A program made the translations under genes and the position numbers. Source: Agrobacterium tumefaciens (GTDB lineage Bacteria > Pseudomonadota > Alphaproteobacteria > Rhizobiales > Rhizobiaceae). Taken from it: a stretch of 64,000 nt of DNA. The first letter of the stretch is position 1. Each line of letters starts with the position of its first letter. This document shows, one piece after another, positions 53,925 through 64,000 of this stretch. The notes under the pieces are model-generated. The model had not been told where the DNA came from. It was given only the letters and a program-made list of their open reading frames with translations, and did not search any database. The stretch covers positions 1,859,001 to 1,923,000 of the forward strand of contig NZ_CP115842.1 in assembly GCF_013318015.2 (NCBI RefSeq). The letters run 5' to 3'.

Positions 53925-54906
53925 ATGTCGCATACTGAAATCGCCGCATTCGCTGCGGAAAAAAACTCGGCGAAACCCGAGCCGGTCATCGCTGCGCAAA
54001 CCATGACTGGCGATGGGCTGGAACTCCTCCGTTTTCCCCTGGCCTGGAGCGTTGCGACCTTCGTTATGCGCGCCCACTGGAAACGGGGGCTTCCTTTTCT
54101 GGATGCGTTTTTTGGCTCATCCGCTTGTAACCCTGCGGTGGTGGCGGTTTCTGTCCCGGTTCTCGGCGACGCAAAAACTGCCACCGCCGCATGACGAGCT
54201 TCTTCAGAAACCCCTGTCGAAATTCCTCGTCGGCAAAATCTCCTATGGAAGACGGTTGGATTTTCTCATGAAGAATTTCGTCATCGCCGGCGGTTGTTTT
54301 TCCAGAGAGGTTATGGCTGCGCTCTGGAGTGGAAAAACGATCGAAATCGGCACCATAGGCGGTCGTGCTGACGAATATCGCTGCACGCTTGCTCTTGCGG
54401 ATTTATGTGGCGGCCGCCACGAAGGCGCTCTCGCGGTTCGGCTGATCAGAACCCGTGACGACGTCACCTTGTGGACGACGAAGTTTATCTTCGTGACGCA
54501 GGATGGGGGCGGGTACAGGACGATTGCCGTTGGCGGCATGCAGGGGCCACGCGCTGCAAAGCAGGAGATGGTGGCAGTAACGCGCGACCTTGCGGGTCTT
54601 CGCCCGAAGGATGCCGTTTTGATGCTGCTGCAAGGTCTAATAGAGACGGAAGCGGGTTCCTATTTCGCAGTCTCCCACGCCCGACATCCGATCAATTATC
54701 GTCGCGCGCGGCGGCAGAAAATGTTGCTTTCCGACATAGACGCATTCTGGCGGGAACGTTCCGCCGAGCCGGACGACGTGTTCGGTTTTCAGGTGCCGGT
54801 TTCAAGCCTCGAGGGCGCGGACAAACGCAGCAAGATGAAGCTTGCCTTCTTTGCCATGGCCGGCCGGCTTTGCGAGGGTAAAGCTGGGAGTGCTGCGAAG
54901 AGTTGA
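53925..54906 (+). pseudogene. VirK/YbjX-family (DUF535) gene with apparent frameshift
   Basis: Two adjoining frames together encode a DUF535 protein (VirK/YbjX family; function uncertain, linked to virulence or envelope stress in enterics). The first frame (SHTEIAAFAAEKN...RGLPFLDAFF) leads into a T6 run at 54108-54113. The second continues LAHPLVTLRWWRFLSRF and goes on to the conserved LPPPHDELLQKPLSKFL and the C-terminal domain (FVTQDGGGYRTIAVGGMQG, SHARHPINYRRARRQKM). Removing one T gives a continuous FLDAFLAHPLVTLRWW, as expected for the family. Hence either a real disruption or a homopolymer sequencing error. If broken, a shorter start inside the second frame (ATG 54103) remains. Confidence 0.7.
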
Positions 54907-54937
54907 GGCCGCAGATCCGAGTTGGCCCTCGACACCG

Positions 54938-55858
54938 TCATGCCGCTGCATCGGCAACACGGCCGAGTTTTTGCAGGCCGCATTCGCGGACGATCTCGGC
55001 AATGTGGGTAAACTGCGCCGAGAGCGGATTGCTCTTGCGCCACACCATGCCGATGGTGCGGGATGGTCTTGGCTCTGCCAGCCGAAATACCGAGACGGTG
55101 GATTGCCGCGTTTCCATATCGACAGCCATCTGCGGAATGAGCGTGACGCCGATGCCGGCGCCGACCATCTGGACCAGTGTCGAGAGCGAACTGCCCTCCA
55201 TCAGCACGCGCGGCGGCGCGTTCGTTGTACTACAGAAAGACAGTGCTTGATTGCGGAAACAATGGCCTTCCTCGAGCAGCAGCAGGCGCATCTCACCGAG
55301 CTTGCCAGCGCTTGGCACCGGCATCCCGGCATCCTCCATCGGCCGCACCAGAATGAATTCCTCGGAAAACAGCGGAACCTCTTCCAGCGACGCTTCAGAC
55401 ACCGGAAGCGCGACGATTGCCATGTCCAGCCGGGCTTCCAGGAGGTCCTCGATCAGTTTCTGTGTCACCGCCTCGCGCGGACGCGTTTCCAATCCCGGAT
55501 AATGCCGGGTGAGCGTCTTGATGACCTGCGGTAAAAGATAGGGCGCGACCGTTGGAATGACGCCGATGCGCAGGCGGCCGCTGAGCGGGCCGTGCCTTGC
55601 CCTCGCCAAATCCTGCAATTCATCCACCGAACGCAGGATCAGGCGGGTGCGTTCGGCGAATTCATCGCCGAGAGCGGTCAGCCTGATCTGGCGGCTGCCC
55701 CGTTCGACGAGCGGCGCGCCAATCAGCTCTTCCAGTTCCCTGATCTGTAGCGAAAGTGCTGGCTGGGAAATGGCGCATGCCTCCGCCGCCCGCCCGAAAT
55801 GGCCGATCTTCGCCAAGGCGTCGAAATAACGCAGGTGTTTCATCGATAGTCCAATCAT
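54938..55858 (-). CDS. oxyR: Hydrogen-peroxide-sensing LysR regulator OxyR
   Basis: A 306-residue LysR protein. The N-terminal HTH (FDALAKIGHFGRAAEACAISQPALSLQIRELE) is followed by a sensor domain carrying both redox cysteines in HCFRNQALSFC, with the nine-residue spacing of Cys199/Cys208 in E. coli OxyR. That, and the divergent catalase gene, makes the call firm. It activates antioxidant genes when oxidised. ATG 55858 is used since homologues have about five residues before the RYF segment; ATG 55843 is the alternative. Confidence 0.94.
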   Translation of the reverse strand: MIGLSMKHLRYFDALAKIGHFGRAAEACAISQPALSLQIRELEELIGAPLVERGSRQIRLTALGDEFAERTRLILRSVDELQDLARARHGPLSGRLRIGVIPTVAPYLLPQVIKTLTRHYPGLETRPREAVTQKLIEDLLEARLDMAIVALPVSEASLEEVPLFSEEFILVRPMEDAGMPVPSAGKLGEMRLLLLEEGHCFRNQALSFCSTTNAPPRVLMEGSSLSTLVQMVGAGIGVTLIPQMAVDMETRQSTVSVFRLAEPRPSRTIGMVWRKSNPLSAQFTHIAEIVRECGLQKLGRVADAAA

Positions 55859-56050
55859 AAGCTGAGCATATCGCAGCCTTTAGAATATACAATTGGAAAT
55901 TATGGAACCCGGCTGTTAGTCATCGTCATGACAGAAAGAGGATGTAGCTGTTCGGTATCACCAGCGTCACTGCGCGGTTTCCGTAAGAATGACCTGCTGT
56001 GGGCTGTGGTTCCAACATGCTGCGCATGTCGAATTGACTATGTCGTTTAA

Positions 56051-58246
<2,196 letters not shown>

Positions 58247-58267
58247 TAAGGCTGACTAGTCCAAAAA

Positions 58268-58299
58268 GCCCCTCCCTGAGCGATCAGGGAGGGGCAATT
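58268..58299 (+). terminator. Rho-independent terminator after katG
   Basis: GCCCCTCCCTGA and TCAGGGAGGGGC form a 12-bp perfect stem with a 4-nt loop, followed by AATTTT. It lies between katG and a convergent small gene and could serve both strands (AAAAA precedes it). Confidence 0.92.
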
Positions 58300-58301
58300 T
58301 T

Positions 58302-58478
58302 CTATCTGCGGTCTGAGGATGGAACCGGTTTTCCGGGTGATGGCTTTTCGCCACTATCCCCCGGCGCCTTGCCGCCCTTTTCATTCTCATGCGCATCCGG
58401 CCCAGCGACGATGACGCCGCGGCCCTGCTCTTCGCGCTTCTTGTCGGCGAAATCGCCGGGTTCCTTTTTGTCGTTCAT
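58302..58478 (-). CDS. Small hydrophilic protein, unknown function
   Basis: A 58-residue, highly charged, low-complexity product (NDKKEPGDFADKKREEQGRG ... ending KPVPSSDRR), probably disordered. ATG 58478 has GGGAG about 6 bp upstream, better than the longer frame start at 58550. No domain was recognised. It is convergent with katG, sharing the terminator. Small hydrophilic stress proteins of this look are common in rhizobia, but no function can be assigned. Confidence 0.6.
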   Translation of the reverse strand: MNDKKEPGDFADKKREEQGRGVIVAGPDAHENEKGGKAPGDSGEKPSPGKPVPSSDRR

Positions 58479-58730
58479 AGTGATCTCCCTTCGTGATTTC
58501 ATTTGTCTGGAGATCAAACGGCTGGTCGGGGCAGAGGTTCCAAGGCTCACATTGGAGCGGGATCGTCTGCCAGCACAGCAATGTTTTGCATTACAACCAT
58601 CTTTGCTATTAACATGAATTGATAAGTCATGTTATTGCGGCCTCATATGGTGGAGCGTGCGGCGCCGTTATCCTGACGCGCATGTCTTACATGGCTTCAA
58701 CCTCGGCTCGACAACTGAACGGTACCCGCA

Positions 58731-59624
58731 TTGAGTTTCTGGCACTCCATGACCTGGCACACGGAAGGGATCAGCGTCACTGCGCCGGTCAAATGGCGCC
58801 AGCTGGACGGGCTCGTCAGCGCCTTCTGGGAGGCAGAGAGCCAGATGGGCGCGAAGGGTTATTACCTGGCCGCCGATCCACGTATCATGATATTTTTCAA
58901 CGATGTCTCGTCGCGCATCAGCATTTCCAACCGCGACGGCGAGTTCACGCAGCACTCCCGCCCCATGACGCGGGCGGTCTATGTGCCGGCCGGTGTGCCG
59001 ATGTGGACGAGCAGCAATGCTACGCACAGGTTTTCGCACCTCAATCTGCATATCCACAAGGACCGTCTGCTGCGTTTCCTGTCGCCATCGGTCGGCAGTT
59101 CGGCGGCGATGACAGCCTTGCGCCGCCCGGTCGAGATACAGGATATCGGTTCGGTCGAAACACTGGCTGGACTGCTTGTCGATGAACTCGCCGAGCCTTC
59201 GAAACATGCGGTATATGCGGAAAGCCTTGTTGGCAGCATCGTTGCCGGTCTTCTCGATATTCCCGGATCTTTGCCGGAACAGGTAAATGGCAGGCTGACG
59301 CAGGCGCAGATGAACAAGCTGCTTGCCCGTGTCGAAAGCCGCGGTGACGACCGCATGACGGTTGCAGAAATGGCCGACATCGTCGGGCTTTCGGAAAGCT
59401 GGTTCGCAACGGTGTTCCGCCAGACAACGGGCAAGACGCCGCTGCAATGGCAATTGGAGCGGCGGATAAGCCTTGCCCAGAAACTGCTGCTGGAAGGTGA
59501 TCTTACCGTGGCCGATATCGCCGCCCAGCTCGGCTTTTCCGATCAGGCCCATTTGACCAAAGCCTTCCGCCAGTCCGTGGGCAATACGCCAGCCGCCTGG
59601 CGGCGCATGCACAGGCTGCTTTGA
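58731..59624 (+). CDS. AraC-family transcriptional regulator (PchR-like)
   Basis: A 297-residue regulator with a ~190-residue effector region and a C-terminal double HTH (about 205-297): TVAEMADIVGLSESWFATVFRQ and TVADIAAQLGFSDQAHLTKAFRQ, then GNTPAAWRRM. It sits next to a TonB receptor, binding protein and permease gene, as siderophore-sensing AraC activators (PchR, FoxR type) often do. The start is uncertain: TTG 58731 is the most upstream; ATG 58749 (MTWHTEG) is equally possible. Upstream 58479-58730 shows no gene. Confidence 0.85.
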   Translation: MSFWHSMTWHTEGISVTAPVKWRQLDGLVSAFWEAESQMGAKGYYLAADPRIMIFFNDVSSRISISNRDGEFTQHSRPMTRAVYVPAGVPMWTSSNATHRFSHLNLHIHKDRLLRFLSPSVGSSAAMTALRRPVEIQDIGSVETLAGLLVDELAEPSKHAVYAESLVGSIVAGLLDIPGSLPEQVNGRLTQAQMNKLLARVESRGDDRMTVAEMADIVGLSESWFATVFRQTTGKTPLQWQLERRISLAQKLLLEGDLTVADIAAQLGFSDQAHLTKAFRQSVGNTPAAWRRMHRLL

Positions 59625-59675
59625 ATGGTCGCCTTGCCGTTTACGCGGAGCGGGTTCGGCGCATGCCTTGAGCTT

Positions 59676-59709
59676 CGTTCCACGTCACCCCAGGGGATGA
59701 CGTGGAACG
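59676..59709. terminator. Long hairpin between convergent genes
   Basis: CGTTCCACGTCACCCC and GGGGATGACGTGGAACG pair almost perfectly (12 + 4 bp with one bulged A). It lies between the AraC gene and the convergent receptor gene. Without a T run it may act as a bidirectional terminator or be a dispersed palindromic repeat. Confidence 0.55.
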
Positions 59710-59755
59710 TTAGGATGGTTACGTAGTATGTTGAAAAGTAGGGATATACTTACCC

Positions 59756-61876
59756 TCACCACGTCTTGCGCAGCGTAGCTGAGAACGCTCGGCCGGGGTT
59801 GTAGAAGTCTGCGCCGAAACCGCCATAAGAGACGTGCTTCTCGTTGAAGAGGTTGGAAACATTCACCTCTAGCGAGGTGGTTTCCTGGATTTTGTAGCTG
59901 AACGCTGCGTCCATGGTCACGCTGCTGCCGGTCGAAACCTTGTTCGCGTCATCAAAATAATACGAGCCGGTGAAGCGTCCGCCGAGCCCGAAGGTCATGT
60001 CGCCGCGTTTGTCGTTGCCGGCCAGCGTGTAGTTTACCCAAAGCGAGGCCTGATGTTCAGGCACGAATTGCGGGCGGTTGCCGACATTGCCAGCGATGCC
60101 GTTTTCGGTGATTTCCGCGTTGAGATAGGAATAGGCCGCCGTCAGGCTCAGCTCGTCGGTAACCTCCGCCTTGGCCTCGAGGTCGAGACCGCGCACGCGC
60201 ACCTCGCCGATGGTGGTGGGCAGGCTGGTGATCGGGCTGGTGACGGTAATATTGTTTTTCGTGAGGTCGTAGATCGATGCCGTGAACAGGGCAGGGAAGG
60301 CATCCGGGCGATACTTCACGCCAAGCTCGATCTGCTCGCCGCGTTCGGGCTCGACGGTCAGGCCCGAGGCCGGCACCACGGATTCGGCGTAGCTGATATA
60401 GGGCGCGATCTCGTTCGTGACCTTGTAAGACACGCCGATGCGCTTTGTCAGTTCGCTGATGTCGCCGCTTGCCGTCGTGCCGTTCAGCCTGTTGGTCTGG
60501 TCGGTGTCGATCCAGTCATTGCGCAGACCGGCGCTGACGGTCAGCCTGTCGAAGAAGGTCAGGTCCTGCTGGAGGTAGAGTGCCCTTGTCTTTTGATCCG
60601 TCAACGAGCTGGCGTAGAGCGGCACCGAAGCGGGCGCACCGGTATAGACCGGGTTCAGCCAGTTGATGCCTGGCGCAGAACCGAAGTAGCTTTTGCTGCC
60701 GGACGAGTAGTCGTTATAAAAAACGCCGACAAGGCTGCGGCTTTCGACGCTTTCGAACGTCGCGTCATATTGCAGCCGGGTGTCGATCAGGAAATTCTCG
60801 GTTTCGGTCTCGTTGCCGAAATAGGAACGGTTGGCGATGGTCGAGCCATTGGTCGGTGTGGACGAGATATACGCATAACCGAAATCGGTATTTGCCTTGC
60901 TGTAGCGCGCGTTCGAACTCAGCGTCAGGCCAGAGCCGAAATCATGGTCGAACATCACGCTCAGCGAATTGCGGTTGGTGCCGCGGTAATTATAGTCCGG
61001 TTCACCGAAGAAACGGCTCCTGTCGAAATGCGAGCCGACCGGATGGCCGCCGCCGCCGGGAACGCCGTCCTTGTTGAGATGATCGTAAACGACGGTGAGG
61101 CTGGTGGCATCGGTGGGCCGCCATGTCAGGCCGCCCATGAAGAATTTTTCATCGTCGCGGGAATAGTCATATTCCGCGTCGGCATTTCTGAGCTTGCCGG
61201 TCAGGCGGTATGACAGGGTATCGTCGCTGGTGATATTGTCGCCGAAATCGAAGCCGGTTTCAGCGCGGCTATAGGAACCGCCTGTCACATAGGCCTCACC
61301 AAAGCGGCTGCGTTTGGGAACCTTGGTCGAGTAGTTCACCGAACCGCCGGGATCGGATACGCCAAAGGTCGTGGAATTGCCGCCCTTCAGGACTTCCACG
61401 CGCTCATAGGCATAGGTCTCTTCGCGCAGCGCGCCGAAGGGACGGCCGAGCGTCAGCCCGTCTCGATAGGTGTAGGCGTCGAAACCGCGAATCTTGAAAT
61501 AGTCGAAACGGTCGTCCGAGCCGTAGAAATCCGTGGTCACACCTGCCGTATATTGCAAGGCTTCTTCCACGGTCTGCACACCACGCTGCTGCATTTCCTT
61601 GGCGGTGATGACGGAAACGGCGGCCGGCGTATCGAGAATGTCGGTTGCCATCTTGCTGCCGCTTGTCGTGCGGGTGGCGACGATCGACTTCTGGTCATTG
61701 TCACCGCTGTCGATGGTGATGCGCTCGAGAACCGTGCTTCCGCCCGTATTGGCGGCCTCCTGCGCCAGCGAACGAGCGGGCAGTACCGTCACAAGCGCCG
61801 TGCAGGCAAGAAGGGCTGCCTGCCCATAGCGCAGTCGCGCGGTCCTGCGGTTGACGCCATTCATTTCAGTGTTCAT
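59756..61876 (-). CDS. TonB-dependent siderophore receptor (second system)
   Basis: A 706-residue outer-membrane receptor. The signal peptide is long (NGVNRRTARLRYGQAALLACTALVTVLPARSLA). A TonB-box-like VLERITIDS and a plug domain follow (TPAAVSVITAKEMQQRGVQT, VEVLKGGNSTTFGVSDPGG). The barrel ends in an aromatic residue (AFSATLRKTW). The family is FhuA/FoxA/FiuA-like. ATG 61876 is chosen; ATG 61864 is close by. It is divergent from a FecB-like gene, with a 16-bp palindrome between them, and convergent with an AraC regulator. The siderophore is unknown. Confidence 0.92.
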   Translation of the reverse strand: MNTEMNGVNRRTARLRYGQAALLACTALVTVLPARSLAQEAANTGGSTVLERITIDSGDNDQKSIVATRTTSGSKMATDILDTPAAVSVITAKEMQQRGVQTVEEALQYTAGVTTDFYGSDDRFDYFKIRGFDAYTYRDGLTLGRPFGALREETYAYERVEVLKGGNSTTFGVSDPGGSVNYSTKVPKRSRFGEAYVTGGSYSRAETGFDFGDNITSDDTLSYRLTGKLRNADAEYDYSRDDEKFFMGGLTWRPTDATSLTVVYDHLNKDGVPGGGGHPVGSHFDRSRFFGEPDYNYRGTNRNSLSVMFDHDFGSGLTLSSNARYSKANTDFGYAYISSTPTNGSTIANRSYFGNETETENFLIDTRLQYDATFESVESRSLVGVFYNDYSSGSKSYFGSAPGINWLNPVYTGAPASVPLYASSLTDQKTRALYLQQDLTFFDRLTVSAGLRNDWIDTDQTNRLNGTTASGDISELTKRIGVSYKVTNEIAPYISYAESVVPASGLTVEPERGEQIELGVKYRPDAFPALFTASIYDLTKNNITVTSPITSLPTTIGEVRVRGLDLEAKAEVTDELSLTAAYSYLNAEITENGIAGNVGNRPQFVPEHQASLWVNYTLAGNDKRGDMTFGLGGRFTGSYYFDDANKVSTGSSVTMDAAFSYKIQETTSLEVNVSNLFNEKHVSYGGFGADFYNPGRAFSATLRKTW

Positions 61877-61977
61877 TGCTAAATTCCAGAAGTTGATGCC
61901 CCAATCGCCGCTTCCACGGCCCGCTCTCGAAGCGCCCAATAACTTGAGAAAGTTTGTCCGGTATTGTAACTTTTTGC

Positions 61978-61993
61978 GGTTTTGTACAAAACC
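61978..61993. promoter_or_regulatory. 16-bp perfect palindrome in divergent siderophore promoters
   Basis: GGTTTTGTACAAAACC is a perfect 16-bp inverted repeat in the 222-bp region between the receptor and the binding-protein gene. It matches neither the TGA-N9-TCA nor the Irr-box (TTTAGAA/TTCTAAA) pattern that I know. It may be an operator for an unidentified regulator. Confidence 0.45.
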
Positions 61994-62098
61994 CCGGAAA
62001 TTTCACCACTGTTGTGGCGGCATTTCCTCACCGGGGTTGACGGGGGCATGTGAAGCTGAGAGTTCAAGTCCACTTTTGAACCGTTGAGAGCTTCGCCC

Positions 62099-63109
62099 AT
62101 GCTTTTCCTGTTTCGCTGCCTCGCGCCGGCATTCGTGTTTTTTCTGTGGATGATCGTGCCGACCATTGCCTCGGCGGAAGAGGCGACGCGCTATCCCGTC
62201 GTCATCAAACACGCCTTCGGCACGACCACGATTGCGAGGAAGCCTCAGCGTGTCGCGACCGTCGCCTGGGCAAACCACGAAGTGCCGCTGGCGCTCGGCA
62301 TCGTGCCCGTCGGTTTTGCCGCTGCCAATTTCGGCGATGATGACGGTGATGGATTGCTGCCGTGGGTGGCGAAGCAGCTTTCTGAAATGGGTGCTGCAAA
62401 GCCTGTTCTGTTCGACGAGGGTGATGGTATCGATTTCGAGGCCGTGGCGGCAACGCAGCCGGATGTCATCCTCGCCGCCTATTCCGGCCTCAGCCAGTCC
62501 GACTACGATACGCTAAGCCAGATCGCACCGGTCGTTGCCTATCCCGTGTCACCGTGGGCAACCGACTGGCGCGAGATGATCCGGCTGAACAGTGCCGGGC
62601 TTGGCATGGCGCCGGAAGGTGAGGCGCTGATCAAACGCATCGAAGGTGAGATCGCGCAGGTGGTTGCCGGCCATCCGCAGCTGAAAGGCAAGTCTGCGAT
62701 GTTCGTCACCCATCTCGACGCCACCAATCTCAGTGTCGTCAATTTTTATACCGCCAATGACAGCCGGGTGAAATTTTTCACCGATCTTGGGCTTACCTTG
62801 CCGAAGAGCGTGGCGGAGGCGACGAAACCGGGGCAATTTGCCGCCGGCGTCAGCGCCGAGCGAGTCGATGCCTTCGACGATGTCGATATCGTCGTGACCT
62901 ATGGCAGCCAGCCATTGCTCAAGGCGATGCGGGCCGATCCGCTGCTTGCCCGCATGCCCGCCGTTGCCGATGACGCCATCGTCATGCTGGGGCGTGATCC
63001 GCTCGGCACCGCATCCAATCCCACACCGCTGTCGATTTCCTGGGTTATGAAGGATTACGCCGATCTTCTGGCGAAAGCAGCGGATAAGTCCTCTGGTAAA
63101 GCGAAATGA
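62099..63109 (+). CDS. Iron-siderophore ABC transporter, periplasmic binding protein (second system)
   Basis: A 336-residue class III binding protein (Peripla_BP_2). The signal peptide is LFLFRCLAPAFVFFLWMIVPTIASA. It shows HAFGTTTIARKPQRVATVAWANHE and DFEAVAATQPDVILAAYSGL, typical of FecB/FhuD-like siderophore binders. ATG 62099 is used; a TTG at 62084 is in frame upstream. The stop overlaps the permease start (ATGA). It is divergent from the TonB receptor, to which it likely passes on the ligand. Confidence 0.88.
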   Translation: MLFLFRCLAPAFVFFLWMIVPTIASAEEATRYPVVIKHAFGTTTIARKPQRVATVAWANHEVPLALGIVPVGFAAANFGDDDGDGLLPWVAKQLSEMGAAKPVLFDEGDGIDFEAVAATQPDVILAAYSGLSQSDYDTLSQIAPVVAYPVSPWATDWREMIRLNSAGLGMAPEGEALIKRIEGEIAQVVAGHPQLKGKSAMFVTHLDATNLSVVNFYTANDSRVKFFTDLGLTLPKSVAEATKPGQFAAGVSAERVDAFDDVDIVVTYGSQPLLKAMRADPLLARMPAVADDAIVMLGRDPLGTASNPTPLSISWVMKDYADLLAKAADKSSGKAK

Positions 63110-64000
63110 CAATGGAAGGGCCTTCCAGAGGTCCGGCCGTGCTGCCAGGTGGCCGCTCCAACCGCATGCGGACCGCATGGCTCAGCGCCGTGCTGGCGCT
63201 TCTGGCGCTGCTATGTGCGCTTTCCGTGGCGATTGGCACCCGTGACGTCACGTTCGCTGACATCACGGCAGCGCTTGCCGGTCGCGTCGAGACGGTGGCG
63301 GAAGCGGCTGTCGCGGTTCGCCTGCCGCGAACGCTGCTTGCCCTGCTGTCTGGGGCAGCGCTCGGGCTCGCTGGCGCCATCATGCAGGGCGTTACGCGCA
63401 ATCCGCTTGCCGATCCCGGTATTCTTGGCGTCAATATGGGCGCATCACTTGCCGTCGTTATCGCCATCGTCTGGTTCGGCATTGCCTCGGCGCAGGCCTT
63501 TATCATCACGGCGATTGTCGGGGCGGGTGCAGCTGCGGTTTTCGTTTATGTCGTCGGCTCGCTCGGACGCGGTGGGGCCACGCCGCTGAAACTCGCTCTG
63601 GCCGGTGCCGCCACCTCTGTCGCCTTCTCCTCACTCGTCATTGCCGTCGTGCTGCCGCGCAGCGATATTGCCGGCGGCATCCGTTCCTGGCAGATCGGCG
63701 GTGTCGGTGGTGCGACCTTTGACCGGATTGAGACCGTGCTGCCGTTTCTCGCCGCCGGTTTTGCCATCAGCCTTCTTTCGGCACGCAAGCTGAATTCTCT
63801 GGCGCTTGGTGATGAGTTGGCCGCCGGTCTTGGCGAGAATGTCGTAGTCGCGAGAGCTATCGCATCCTTTGGATCTATCCTCCTCTGCGGTGCGGCGACT
63901 GCCATCTGCGGGCCAATCGGTTTCGTTGGGTTGGTCGTTCCGCATCTCTGCCGCCTGCTCGTTGGCGTCGACAATCGCTGGCTTCTGCCATTTTCCGCGC
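63106..64000 (+). CDS. FecCD-family iron-siderophore permease (cut by window end)
   Basis: An open frame from ATG 63106 (overlapping the binding-protein TGA) runs off the window with no stop. The ~298 visible residues carry FecCD blocks: RLPRTLLALLSGAALGLAGAIMQ, NPLADPGILGVNMGAS and GPIGFVGLVVPHLCRLLVG. ATG 63112 is an alternative start. The remaining ~40 residues, probably a second permease and an ATPase, lie beyond 64000. It is the inner-membrane channel of the second siderophore system. Confidence 0.92.
   Translation, partial: MTMEGPSRGPAVLPGGRSNRMRTAWLSAVLALLALLCALSVAIGTRDVTFADITAALAGRVETVAEAAVAVRLPRTLLALLSGAALGLAGAIMQGVTRNPLADPGILGVNMGASLAVVIAIVWFGIASAQAFIITAIVGAGAAAVFVYVVGSLGRGGATPLKLALAGAATSVAFSSLVIAVVLPRSDIAGGIRSWQIGGVGGATFDRIETVLPFLAAGFAISLLSARKLNSLALGDELAAGLGENVVVARAIASFGSILLCGAATAICGPIGFVGLVVPHLCRLLVGVDNRWLLPFSA

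Noticed and set aside
61944..62090. RirA-like boxes near the second siderophore system
   Set aside because: The closest matches (TGAGAAAGTTTGTCC and TGAGAGTTCAAGTCC) end in TCC instead of TCA, so they fail the TGA-N9-TCA pattern.

Overview
The window looks like part of an Agrobacterium/Rhizobium-group alphaproteobacterium. Supporting signs are the moderately high GC, tightly packed operons with ATGA-type start/stop overlaps, iron-box motifs of TGA-N9-TCA form, a GTTC-N7-GTTC SOS box, an oxyR-katG pair, a LigD with phosphoesterase-ligase-polymerase order beside two Ku genes, and a DUF47-pit pair behind a Pho box. The gene content suggests an accessory chromosome (the Agrobacterium linear chromosome is my guess), but nothing in the sequence proves the replicon. 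No rRNA or tRNA genes, CRISPR array or replication origin were seen. LAYOUT: 1-1512 holds remnants of two insertion sequences, an IS110-family 3' end and an IS3-family (IS407-like) element cut off inside orfB. 1522-9060 is a leftward surface-polysaccharide locus: rfbC-rfbB-rfbD-rfbA make dTDP-L-rhamnose, and three downstream, visibly AT-richer genes (two RgpF-like proteins and a family 2 glycosyltransferase) probably use it; the IS remnants sit at the distal edge. 9214-10110 is an RpiR-type regulator. 10207-16519 is an iron-siderophore uptake system (binding protein, two permeases, ATPase) divergent from its TonB-dependent receptor, with two RirA-type iron boxes between them. 16648-16798 carries four tandem hairpins, each exposing CCTCCTCCC, which look like cuckoo/CcsR-type small RNAs. 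16818-19987 is a uvrD-like helicase and dinB behind an SOS box. 20275-21012 is a secreted hydrolase. 21223-28070 is a LacI-controlled operon with an FAD-dependent oxidoreductase and a four-gene sugar ABC importer. 28179-35291 is a divergent sugar-acid locus: peptide-class ABC transporter genes leftward, and GntR regulator, mannonate dehydratase and binding protein rightward. 35533-40261 has a membrane protein of unknown function, an MHYT-PAS-GGDEF-EAL cyclic-di-GMP protein and a stress-type SDR. 40281-44683 is the NHEJ module. 44781-47085 is phosphate transport and a Nudix hydrolase. 47107-53598 is an RND efflux pump divergent from a two-component system. 53925-54906 is a VirK/YbjX-family gene with an apparent frameshift. 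54938-58246 is oxyR-katG. 58731-64000 is a second siderophore system with an AraC regulator, receptor, binding protein and a permease that runs off the window. HOW IT FITS TOGETHER: most of the window deals with envelope, nutrient and stress functions: two iron-acquisition systems, phosphate uptake, two carbohydrate importers, peroxide defence, efflux and DNA repair. Several promoter regions contain recognisable operators, so likely regulation can be assigned to iron (RirA), phosphate (PhoB), DNA damage (LexA) and sugars (LacI and GntR).
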